Positions 7,245 through 13,782 of a DNA stretch of 13,782 nucleotides are shown here, piece by piece. The notes under the pieces were generated by a model that worked only from the letters and a program-made list of their open reading frames with translations, was not told the origin of the DNA and ran no database searches. The stretch's first letter is position 1. Each line of letters starts with the position of its first letter. Both the position numbers and the translations under genes were made by a program. Source of the stretch: Stramenopiles sp. TOSAG23-2 (lineage: Eukaryota > Sar); NCBI GenBank assembly GCA_900128395.1, contig LT649784.1:1-13782 (forward strand). The letters are read 5' to 3'.

Positions 7245-7300
7245 TCCAGCTATCTGGCTGTCCAGCTGTCCAGCCTGGTGCCTTGGCCAGCTGTCCAGCT
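7245..7300. repeat. CTGTCCAG short repeats in a G/C-rich pocket
   Basis: CTGTCCAG occurs at 7258-7265, directly again at 7266-7273, and at 7291-7298. CAGCTG palindromes are at 7264-7269 and 7288-7293, and further CTGG/CCAG words surround them. The patch stands out against more than 70% A/T flanks. It could be a degenerate minisatellite or a cluster of factor-binding sites (CAGCTG is an E-box form). Confidence 0.55.
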
Positions 7301-7758
7301 TTTTCCGGTTGCTATTTATAATATGTATAGTACCTCTCTGGTATTTAGTACCCATTAAAGGCTTATAGACTACAGTACAGAGGAGAATAGGAGAATATAA
7401 ATATTACTGTAATACCATCAAATAGTATTACAATACTACTATAACTTAACTACCTATAAGTAGTCTAGTATTACGTATTACTAAAGGAAAACGTAGATTT
7501 GGTATTGGACCAGGAAGATCTATATGGTGTCCAGAGAAGTCTAGTATATCTATAATCGTCGTAATAAGTATCTAATAATATAATTATTTTGTAATATAAT
7601 AACATGGCGGCTTCTTAAATCTTAAATGTACATATCATATACTATCATACTATTAATTACAATATATAGTAAGATTTAGATTGGTAGTAGATTTGCGCAA
7701 ATATCGCATCATCATGTAGAGGCCACTCTGCGGACACCAGATATCATCTTGGCAAAAA

Positions 7759-7773
7759 CGCTGTAAAACAGCG
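7759..7773. repeat. Perfect hairpin CGCTGT-aaa-ACAGCG
   Basis: A 6-bp perfect stem (7759-7764 with 7768-7773) around an AAA triloop. It is about 135 bases beyond the stop of the His-rich EF-hand gene and on the far side of its short A/T-rich 3' region. It has more G/C than its flanks. Possible RNA 3'-end structure; function not shown. Confidence 0.45.
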
Positions 7774-7908
7774 AAATACTAATATAACACAAAGAAAACG
7801 AAAAAGACTAAAAATTTATTTTGAACATTTTTATAAATACTCAATATGATGTATAAATTTTTATGAAGACAAATGGCATGCAGATACGTGGTGAGAACAT
7901 CTCTGTAT

Positions 7909-8763
7909 TTAACCTTCGTCAGAGCCAGATTCCTCCTCTTTTCCGTCTTTATTCTTATGTTTACTATGATGATGGTGATGATGGTGATGATGATGATGGT
8001 GGTGGTGCTTGCCATCTTTACTGCTTTTATGGTGATGGTGGTGATGATGCTTATGCCCATCTCCCTCCTCCAGCTCTTCATCATCTGCTAGTAAATCAAA
8101 ATTGTTTATTTGATCTTGCAATTTTCCTATTTCGGCATCAAGTACATATGCTTTGTTTTTTTTCTTCTTCTTTTTTTTAACATTATTTTTTGGATCTTTA
8201 TCATGATGATCATGTTGATGAACTATTGTATTCATATCTTCCTTTAAATGGTTCAATTCGGTCAATAGATTAGCATTTTCTTTATCTTTTTTAATTTTAT
8301 CCAAAATTGCTCTATCTTTCTTAGCTTTTGCTGCTTTATCTCTTTTCCTTTTTTCCTGTACTTCTTCTGGAATACCACCGAGAAAAGCTGCACTACTTTT
8401 ATGGATGCCAAATTTTTTTAATTCTTCTTCTGTGTGCTCATGCAACTTACATACGTCAATAACCCATTCATCGAATTGTTCATCCGGTAAATCTTTATAG
8501 GCTAAAATATGCTTACTTATAAACTCATTCTCATGTAATACGTAATTATGATCTTTGTCTAACTCTTCAAACTCGTCTTGTATCGCTTTCACTTCTGCGT
8601 TATTTAAATGAGCAGCTGTCGTTAACATTTCGTCAAGTGTCAATACACCATTTCCGTTGGCATCCAAATGCTTGAAAACAAGATGCAATTTCTCTTTCCG
8701 TTTCAAACCTACTAAATCTTCTGCTTTAACAGCATTTGGATCGGATGATGCGCATAAGCCCAT
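7909..8763 (-). CDS. EF-hand protein with acylation-type N-terminus and polyhistidine tail
   Basis: 284 residues, ATG at 8761-8763 (A at -3), TAA at 7909-7911. The N-terminus MGLCASSD has Gly2, Cys4 and Ser6, the pattern for N-myristoylation plus palmitoylation, suggesting membrane tethering. EF-hand 1 is canonical (DANGNGVLTLDE, 34-45). EF-hand 2 (DKDHNYVLHENE, 69-80) keeps Asp1, Asp3, Asn5 and Glu12 but has Tyr where Gly is usual. A charged helical, probably coiled-coil segment follows (about 131-180), then a Lys run (196-202), an acidic patch (227-235), runs of seven His (239-245) and fourteen His (253-266), and an acidic end. The His codons form a CAT/CAC trinucleotide repeat, so the run length may vary between alleles. 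The His tract could bind Zn, Ni or Cu, while the EF-hands sense Ca2+. It is divergently transcribed from the armadillo-BTB gene. The specific role is unknown. Confidence 0.87.
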   Translation of the reverse strand: MGLCASSDPNAVKAEDLVGLKRKEKLHLVFKHLDANGNGVLTLDEMLTTAAHLNNAEVKAIQDEFEELDKDHNYVLHENEFISKHILAYKDLPDEQFDEWVIDVCKLHEHTEEELKKFGIHKSSAAFLGGIPEEVQEKRKRDKAAKAKKDRAILDKIKKDKENANLLTELNHLKEDMNTIVHQHDHHDKDPKNNVKKKKKKKNKAYVLDAEIGKLQDQINNFDLLADDEELEEGDGHKHHHHHHHKSSKDGKHHHHHHHHHHHHHHSKHKNKDGKEEESGSDEG

Positions 8764-9462
8764 AATCTAAATTTGATTATCTGTTTCAATTATTAAATAA
8801 TTGTAGAATAATGCTTTTGTTAGAACTCTTTTTATATTATATGAATTGTATATATATTAAGAATAGCTGTTGGTAATATTTGAACGACTATTTAATATTA
8901 CATACATATTATAATACCAGGACTCTATAAAATATAATAATAATAATACTACCAGAGGAGACGACTACGAGGTAATACTTCTATTATTGATAATAATAAG
9001 TGCATAATGTACCAGCGTAGCCAGATAGCAACTTAAACATAGCACACACTAACAATGTAAAAAAGCTGATGTGCTCTCACTCTGTTCTCTTTGGTATAAT
9101 ACGTAATTTATTATAAGGTACTATGAGCTACTATTTCTATGCTATTAGCTGGTATTTTCATAAGAAAAAACAAAGAGAAAACAACGCGTGTTGTGTTGTG
9201 CTGTTGCTGTTGTTGCAATAATAAAAAATAATAATAAAAACGTTATAATTATAAATTTTATAAGAAACATATTATAAATTGCACAATTCGAAATAAATTA
9301 GACATTGACGACTAAATATTAGATAGGGATAAGTCCAATATCGATATACAACGAAAGAAATATAAATACTCAAACAAAAAACTTTTCTGGTTAACATATA
9401 AATTAATAAAATAATTGTGAGCAAGTTCATTAACATTATCTGCTGTATGTCTTCTATGTAAA
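8764..9462. other. Divergent promoter region between His-rich EF-hand and armadillo-BTB genes
   Basis: About 700 bases with no supported gene. Two divergent genes start at its edges, so both promoters should lie here. Candidate TATA-like words are TTTTTATA (8829-8836, minus-strand TATAAAAA, about 65 bases upstream of the EF-hand start) and TATAAAAT (8926-8933, plus). Four copies of TACCAG/CTGGTA occur (8915, 8950, 9010, 9149). A TGT-rich microsatellite lies at about 9188-9215, followed by AATAATAAA runs. These TATA words are weak evidence in such A/T-rich DNA. Confidence 0.45.
9447..9461 (+). promoter_or_regulatory. Candidate five-codon upstream ORF abutting the armadillo-BTB start
   Basis: ATG-TCT-TCT-ATG-TAA ends one base before the main ATG at 9463. 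Both uORF ATGs have T at -3 (poor context), whereas the main ATG has A at -3. If included in the 5' UTR it could lower or gate translation through termination-reinitiation. Transcript start unknown. Confidence 0.3.
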
Positions 9463-11853
9463 ATGCCAATAAAAAATAAAAAAAGTAGTTCAAAAACAAC
9501 AACGTCACCTTTGAAAACTCAACAAGAGAACATTATTATTCCCCCATCACCCTCGACAACAATGAATCCAATAACTGCGAATAATAATCATGATAATAAT
9601 ACTCAGAGCACTTCTACTGTCAAATCGAATGCATTGCCATCGACAGATCCACTACATGAATTACAACGACTAGGTGGTGTTTCTTCAGTATTGAAATTAT
9701 TGGACTCCAGAAAAACAAATTTACGAGAAACAGCTGCTTTAGTATTATCAAACGCAACATTTAAGCATAAAGATGTATGTAAAACTATTGTAAATGCAGG
9801 AGATGAAGCGTTGAGTCCACTGGTGGAACATTTAAGTGACGAAATTGAAATCGTTTCTTTAAACGTTACTCGTGTTATTGCTAATTGTACCACATCGTGC
9901 GATACAGAAGAAGAATCATTGTTGATGTCCAATACTTTACGCACATTAGGTGGTATACGCTTATTAATTGGCGGTTTAGCTGTGAACAGTACAAACGTTA
10001 TAAAACCAACTTTGCTTGCACTTGGAAATATGTGCTGTGACGACACTGTACTATGCAATGATATTAGGGAAATGGGAGGATTAGAGTCGTTGGCTTTATT
10101 ATTGGAATCGGATGTTACTGTGGTACAAGATAATTCTTTGAGTGCATTGTTAAATTGCTGCCAAGGTAATAAAATGAATTGTGAAGATGTTTCCAGACTC
10201 GGTATTGTTAAAACACTTATTGAAATTATTAAAGAAGGTCCATTATCGCCGCAGCGTAGACATTATAAAAAAGATGCCATGTCCATCGTGCGCGAAAATG
10301 CGTTGCAATTATTAGCTAATTTAACGAAACATGTACGACTTGTTTGTGAAGAGCTATATAATAATAATGGTGTTGATATTTTTGTGTCTTTATTAACTTC
10401 GCCAAAAGTAAAAATGCAAGAGTTGGGCTGCAGAACATTAATGCGTTGTGCGGAAGCAACTGTATCAATTAGGAAATATTTTAAAGGGAAGAAGAAGAAG
10501 AAGAAAGACGACAGTAGTAGCAATGACAATGTCATGAAAAAAAATGTTGAGGCTACTGAAAATTTGAAATCAACATTGCTCCCTGCAATTCCATCAGGGG
10601 AAGAAATTCGTACTATATTACGTTCACCAAATTGTTTAAAACATTTAATATGGATGACAGATCATAAAAAAAAGAAGAACATCCAACGTTGCGCGCGCAA
10701 GGCTATTGGATATTTGCGGGAAGGTCCAAATGCGTCTCAATCGTTACTTCCATTCATTGAACAAGGTGTCGTTCCAATTTTACATACGTTAACAAATTCC
10801 CAATTTGAAGCAACAAGAATCTTTGCAGTAGACATGTTGGCTTGGATGAAAGGTGAAATCAAAGGTGGTACATTACAAATATTGATACGTACATTAAATA
10901 TGCAAGGAAACGAAGAATTACGCGGACATGTAGCCGTAGCTTTAGTTCACTTGGCATTTGATAAAGCTAGTGTTCGTTCACAATTTGTTCAAAAAGGTGC
11001 AATGGATGCTACACTTAGTATGTTACGTAAAAAAGAAGGTAGAGGGCCAGCTTTAGAGTTTTTAAATGCACTGGAGCCATTGTTAAACAAACATTTACAA
11101 GAAGTCGTAGCAAATATAGAAAAAGTTTCCAACAAAGATCCACCACCTAAAAAATCATCATTATTATTTAATAATCCAAAAGGTGCAGATGCTATGCTTA
11201 AAGTTATCGTTGAAAAGGATCCAACCGAGCCAGTCTTAAAATTTAGACAAAATGATCAACGACAAACACTTTGGACAATTCATGTACACCGCGCAATTCT
11301 ATCACAACATTCTGCTGTCTTTAAAGATTTTTTTAATGAAAAATTAGATCAATTTGAATATGAAATCAAAGTTACTGCAGTTGAACCGTTTAGAGCAATT
11401 GTACAATATTTATACAGCGGTGATTCTGAAATTTTATGGACACGAAAACGTGGTGCACAACTAAATAGCAATGATAAAAAAGTATCCAGTGGCGATCGCG
11501 TCGGTTGTGCAGAAGTAGCAGCAAAATCTATGCTACTCGCATCTAAATATGGTATAAAATCTGCAAAACGAATTGCAGCAGAAAAAGCTTTAACACTTAT
11601 TGAAATAGACAATGTTGTCACAGTTTTGCATAGTAGTATTAAATGTAAAGAATATGAACTTAGTAGTGTCTGTTTTTCTTACATTGTGGAAAATTTCGTG
11701 CCATTTTTAAGATCATCAAATGGTAAATCTCAATTAAATGTTATGATTGGGTTGATGCGAACTTTTATAACAGAAGCGGTTGCAGGTATGGAAGTTTTGG
11801 AGATGAAGAAGCGTAGTGGTAATAATAGTAAAAAGAAATTAGTACGAGTATAA
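9463..11853 (+). CDS. Armadillo-repeat and BTB/POZ domain protein
   Basis: 796 residues, ATG at 9463 with AAAA before it, TAA at 11851-11853. After a low-complexity Ser/Thr/Asn N-terminus (1-60), armadillo-type helical repeats run from about 62 to 545. Typical units include LGGVSSVLKLLDS (70-82), LRETAALVLSNATF (87-100), LGGIRLLIGGL (162-172), KPTLLALGNMCCDD (181-194), MGGLESLALLLES (204-216) and ENALQLLANLT (278-288). A Lys-rich Ser/Asn insertion (341-361) interrupts the array. The BTB/POZ domain spans about 590-745 (IHVHRAILSQHSAVFKDFF at 606-624, IVQYLYSGD at 646-654, LLASKYGIKSA at 691-701) with a Lys/Ser insertion at 660-678. ARM-BTB proteins in other eukaryotes, such as plant ARIA, act in protein-protein interaction and as cullin-3 substrate adaptors; that role is inferred. 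The C-terminus is Lys-rich and could be a nuclear signal. The last codons contain GTACGAGTA. Confidence 0.9.
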   Translation: MPIKNKKSSSKTTTSPLKTQQENIIIPPSPSTTMNPITANNNHDNNTQSTSTVKSNALPSTDPLHELQRLGGVSSVLKLLDSRKTNLRETAALVLSNATFKHKDVCKTIVNAGDEALSPLVEHLSDEIEIVSLNVTRVIANCTTSCDTEEESLLMSNTLRTLGGIRLLIGGLAVNSTNVIKPTLLALGNMCCDDTVLCNDIREMGGLESLALLLESDVTVVQDNSLSALLNCCQGNKMNCEDVSRLGIVKTLIEIIKEGPLSPQRRHYKKDAMSIVRENALQLLANLTKHVRLVCEELYNNNGVDIFVSLLTSPKVKMQELGCRTLMRCAEATVSIRKYFKGKKKKKKDDSSSNDNVMKKNVEATENLKSTLLPAIPSGEEIRTILRSPNCLKHLIWMTDHKKKKNIQRCARKAIGYLREGPNASQSLLPFIEQGVVPILHTLTNSQFEATRIFAVDMLAWMKGEIKGGTLQILIRTLNMQGNEELRGHVAVALVHLAFDKASVRSQFVQKGAMDATLSMLRKKEGRGPALEFLNALEPLLNKHLQEVVANIEKVSNKDPPPKKSSLLFNNPKGADAMLKVIVEKDPTEPVLKFRQNDQRQTLWTIHVHRAILSQHSAVFKDFFNEKLDQFEYEIKVTAVEPFRAIVQYLYSGDSEILWTRKRGAQLNSNDKKVSSGDRVGCAEVAAKSMLLASKYGIKSAKRIAAEKALTLIEIDNVVTVLHSSIKCKEYELSSVCFSYIVENFVPFLRSSNGKSQLNVMIGLMRTFITEAVAGMEVLEMKKRSGNNSKKKLVRV

Positions 11854-12210
11854 AATAAAATAGAAAAGAGTATTTTTTTAGTTTTAGTTATGTGCATAGT
11901 TGAATACTTTGTACAACTTATATGATATGCATATATGTGCTTCTCCCTGGCCTTTTAGCTGGCTGAAATTAAGGTCTTTAACATTACTATTCTCACGTAG
12001 TAGTCGTCTGGTAGGCACCGCCTGGTATGCATCCCTTAATCATCCTTAGCACCTTACTATATGGATTTGTTGTTTCTAATAATATGTATTAATACTAATA
12101 ATGTACTCTGGTACAAAAAATCTAATAATGGATAGAAATGAAGTAAAGAAATATAACATCCTTTTTCTTCCCGTCCAGAGAAACAAACAATATTTTTTTT
12201 GAACCAGAGA
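11854..12210. other. Intergenic region upstream of the transporter, possible 5' UTR intron
   Basis: 357 bases, no coding frame supported. It includes CTGG-rich words (AGCTGGCTG near 11959) and three CTGGTA copies (12008, 12022, 12108). A pyrimidine tract ending in CAG (12159-12178) resembles a 3' splice site 32 bases before the transporter ATG, with GTATGC at 12025-12030 as a possible donor and TACTAAT near 12093 as a possible branch point. No transcript evidence is available. Confidence 0.4.
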
Positions 12211-13434
12211 ATGAAGCAACTATTCGCTGTTTTAGCACTTGCACTTATAATTGGAGTTGGTCCAATTATAAAAAAATTTTCATATGGTGAAAATTTTCAT
12301 CCAGAGTATGATTCGAGAGTACCTACTGCATTTATGGAAATAGGCAAATTAATTATTTCCTATGGTTATGTCATTTCAGAACGAAAGGCTGGTAAGAGTA
12401 TATGGCGGGAATGTATGGACATATGGACATTATCGCCAGTATCGTATTTATTGAAATTTTGTATACCTGCAATTTTTTATGCACTTACAAATAATTTAAC
12501 GTTCGTATTGCTCGAGTTAGAAGCTCCAGCTGAATTTGTATTATTGTGGAATTTTAAAGTTGTTGCAACCACGTTTTTGTTATCATTTTGGTTGAAGCGT
12601 AAATATACATCAATGCAATATCTTGCCATCTTTACTTTGGTATTAGGCATTATGTTGACTCAAATTTCTCACTTTAAGAATGAAAGTAATACATCTAAAA
12701 ATCCAAGCTCCTCAACGACACCCACTGTATCAGAATCGCAAACAAAATTTGGAATTGAAAAGGTATTTGGTGTTATGCTTGGCCCTTCCTTGACCATCAT
12801 AGGTGCAACAGTAACTGCATTTACAAATGTCTATTGCGAACATATTTACAAGCAGAAAGATACCCCTGTATATGACCAACATAGGAAATATGATGATAGT
12901 TTTTGGATGAAAAATGTTAAGTTGTACACTTTCGGTGCTATAGTTAATTTAGGAAGTTTTTTTATGTATGAGCTGAAACAAAATAAACCTGAAAGTTTAT
13001 TTCATGGCTTTAATATTTGGGTTTATATTACCATTCTCACGGGCTGTACAAGTGGATTGCTAATTGGTATTATTATGAAAATAGTAGATAATATAGCAAT
13101 TATACATGCTGATGGTATAGGTACTGTTTTGACTACTATACTTTCCATTATTTATTTTCATTTAGTTTTAGATTTTTTCTTTGTGACTGGTGGTATAATT
13201 ATTATAGGAAGTATATATTTGTTTCACTCCAATAAATTAAATAATTTGGCATGTTTCAAAATTGCTGGTAGGAAATATGAATCGTTATCAACAAATGCAT
13301 CAATTAATAATGATGGAGATGAGACGACTGTTGTTGTTACAAAATTTAGTGATTCTGATCAAATAGAAAATAAAGAAAAAAATTTAGAGGAAGAAGAAGA
13401 CGATAGTACTGAAGAGACTCCACTAATTGTGTAA
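12211..13434 (+). CDS. Nucleotide-sugar transporter, SLC35A-like
   Basis: Golgi/ER antiporter that would import a UDP- or CMP-sugar in exchange for the nucleoside monophosphate; substrate not predictable. 407 residues from the ATG at 12211 (A at -3); TAA at 13432-13434. Multiple hydrophobic helices; the family core YALTNNLTFVLLELEAPAEF (90-109) is followed by WNFKVVATT with Lys116 in the conserved helix. The second half carries VYCEHIYK (207-214), FWMKNVKLYTFG (231-242) and KIVDNIAIIHADGIGTVLTT (290-309), matching the KYADNI region of UDP-galactose and CMP-sialate carriers. A Ser/Thr/Asn loop (158-178) separates the halves, and the cytosolic tail is long and acidic (about 364-407), ending in EETPLIV. 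EETPLI fits the [DE]xxxL[LI] endosomal/lysosomal sorting pattern. A frame extension using TTG at 12199 is not credible for a eukaryote. Confidence 0.88.
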   Translation: MKQLFAVLALALIIGVGPIIKKFSYGENFHPEYDSRVPTAFMEIGKLIISYGYVISERKAGKSIWRECMDIWTLSPVSYLLKFCIPAIFYALTNNLTFVLLELEAPAEFVLLWNFKVVATTFLLSFWLKRKYTSMQYLAIFTLVLGIMLTQISHFKNESNTSKNPSSSTTPTVSESQTKFGIEKVFGVMLGPSLTIIGATVTAFTNVYCEHIYKQKDTPVYDQHRKYDDSFWMKNVKLYTFGAIVNLGSFFMYELKQNKPESLFHGFNIWVYITILTGCTSGLLIGIIMKIVDNIAIIHADGIGTVLTTILSIIYFHLVLDFFFVTGGIIIIGSIYLFHSNKLNNLACFKIAGRKYESLSTNASINNDGDETTVVVTKFSDSDQIENKEKNLEEEEDDSTEETPLIV

Positions 13435-13528
13435 GACATTGTGTAAGATCCTTCTGTTTCTATTGTTTTTTTTTTTATTTTTATATATTCTCCATCATAA
13501 TTTATACTCTCTATTATGAGAATATCAA

Positions 13529-13540
13529 CACACTAGTGTG
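13529..13540. repeat. 12-bp palindrome CACACTAGTGTG
   Basis: Perfect dyad 95 bases after the transporter stop, in A/T-rich DNA. It is more G/C-rich than its flanks. It could be a protein-binding dyad; no factor can be named. Confidence 0.5.
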
Positions 13541-13570
13541 AGATAGATATGCATATTTAAAAAATTCTCT

Positions 13571-13597
13571 TATAAATAATATATTCCATTATTTATA
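13571..13597. repeat. Perfect 10-bp inverted repeat TATAAATAAT/ATTATTTATA
   Basis: TATAAATAAT (13571-13580) and ATTATTTATA (13588-13597) form a 10-bp stem with a 7-base loop ATATTCC. It lies about 140 bases after the transporter stop. It may be a 3'-end RNA hairpin, or chance pairing of A/T-rich sequence. Confidence 0.45.
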
Positions 13598-13782
13598 TAA
13601 AGTACGTAATATTAAATGTACGTACGCGGTATTTTAGTTTTTTTATTCCTACTCATGACAATTCCTACTCTCAAAAGAATACAGTGACTGAGCCAATATT
13701 AATATCAATCTCACAAGATGTGTCGATAATTTCCGTAACAGAAATTACCGATGAGGTAAATAGATGTTATCAACCTATCATT

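Larger units (their letters stand above)
6944..7908. other. Long A/T-rich intergenic region with a G/C pocket and inverted repeats
   Basis: 965 bases with no supported coding frame. It lies upstream of the small zinc-site gene and downstream of the His-rich EF-hand gene. It contains a CCAG/CTGG-rich pocket (7245-7300), TACCAG (7117-7122) and CTGGTA (7338-7343) motifs, an imperfect inverted repeat with GGTGTCC/GGACACC cores near 7527 and 7733, a 12-bp palindrome ATTTGCGCAAAT (7691-7702) and a tight hairpin at 7759-7773. I checked by eye for a tRNA-like T-loop and found none complete. A noncoding RNA gene in 7490-7780 is possible. Confidence 0.5.
13435..13782. other. Downstream region of transporter, hairpins, and open frame to the window edge
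   Basis: No complete gene. It holds the transporter 3' region with a T run (about 13463-13480), a 12-bp palindrome CACACTAGTGTG (13529-13540), a 10-bp hairpin (13571-13597) and a direct repeat ATTCCTACTC (13645-13654 and 13661-13670). From 13576 a plus-strand frame without ATG is open to the end, and its last third (about 13681-13782) has coding-like composition. It may be part of the next gene, with its start outside what can be judged. Confidence 0.4.

Noticed and set aside
7245-7300. CRISPR-like array
   Set aside because: Repeat unit is 8 bases, with no uniform spacers, no cas genes, and a eukaryotic context.
6944-7860. tRNA or snRNA genes in the long spacer
   Set aside because: No complete cloverleaf or T-loop consensus was found by eye. 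GTTCGATAT near 6974 lacks the closing C and arms.
7779-8180. Overlapping frames rich in Ile/Thr or Met/Asp/Gly over the His-codon repeat
   Set aside because: Shadows of the CAT/CAC trinucleotide repeat encoding the His runs of the 7909-8763 gene.
12199-12210. Extension of the transporter to a TTG at 12199
   Set aside because: The ATG at 12211 is only four codons downstream and has a good context.
13727-13747. Hairpin TAATTTC-cgtaaca-GAAATTA near the right edge
   Set aside because: A 7-bp A/T-rich stem inside a possibly coding frame; such stems are expected by chance here.
1-13782. Bacterial or viral origin of the window
   Set aside because: No operon spacing, Shine-Dalgarno sites, phage or capsid genes. 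Families and architecture are eukaryotic apart from AnmK, which carries A/T-rich-protist insertions.

Overview
The window looks like nuclear DNA of a unicellular eukaryote. Evidence: long A/T-rich intergenic stretches, no operon spacing or Shine-Dalgarno sites, and mostly eukaryotic families (EF-hand proteins, BRCA1-like BRCT repeats, armadillo/BTB protein, nucleotide-sugar transporter, K+-independent vacuolar-type H+-pyrophosphatase). TAA, TAG and TGA all end genes, so the code is standard. Coding exons appear uninterrupted, so the genome is intron-poor at least here. An A/T-rich protist, perhaps a stramenopile or another alga-related lineage, is a reasonable guess, but the sequence alone does not fix the lineage.

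Layout: 1-816 (+) 3' part of a four-EF-hand protein, with a likely frame disruption near 120; 817-1059 convergent 3' regions with hairpins; 1060-1980 (-) BRCA1/BARD1-type tandem BRCT protein; 2071-4143 (+) type II H+-PPase, apparently lacking its first two membrane helices; 4617-6050 (+) bacterial-type anhydro-N-acetylmuramic acid kinase; 6533-6943 (-) small unrecognised protein with a possible zinc site; 7909-8763 (-) EF-hand protein with an acylation-type N-terminus and a polyhistidine tail; 9463-11853 (+) armadillo-BTB protein; 12211-13434 (+) nucleotide-sugar transporter; 13435-13782 downstream sequence with an open frame running off the edge.

The genes are independent eukaryotic transcription units rather than a pathway cluster. 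Themes that can be linked are calcium sensing (two EF-hand proteins), endomembrane energetics and transport (H+-PPase, nucleotide-sugar transporter with a possible dileucine sorting signal), and DNA-damage or phospho-signalling (BRCT).

Most noteworthy points: the muropeptide-recycling kinase in a eukaryotic context; the myristoyl/palmitoyl-type EF-hand protein with 7-His and 14-His runs; the head-to-head junction near 2000-2100, where the H+-PPase and possibly the BRCT gene look 5'-truncated; the frame break in the first gene; and short motifs (CTGGTA/TACCAG, TACGAGTA) that recur outside or at the ends of genes. I did not find a convincing multi-gene novel system.
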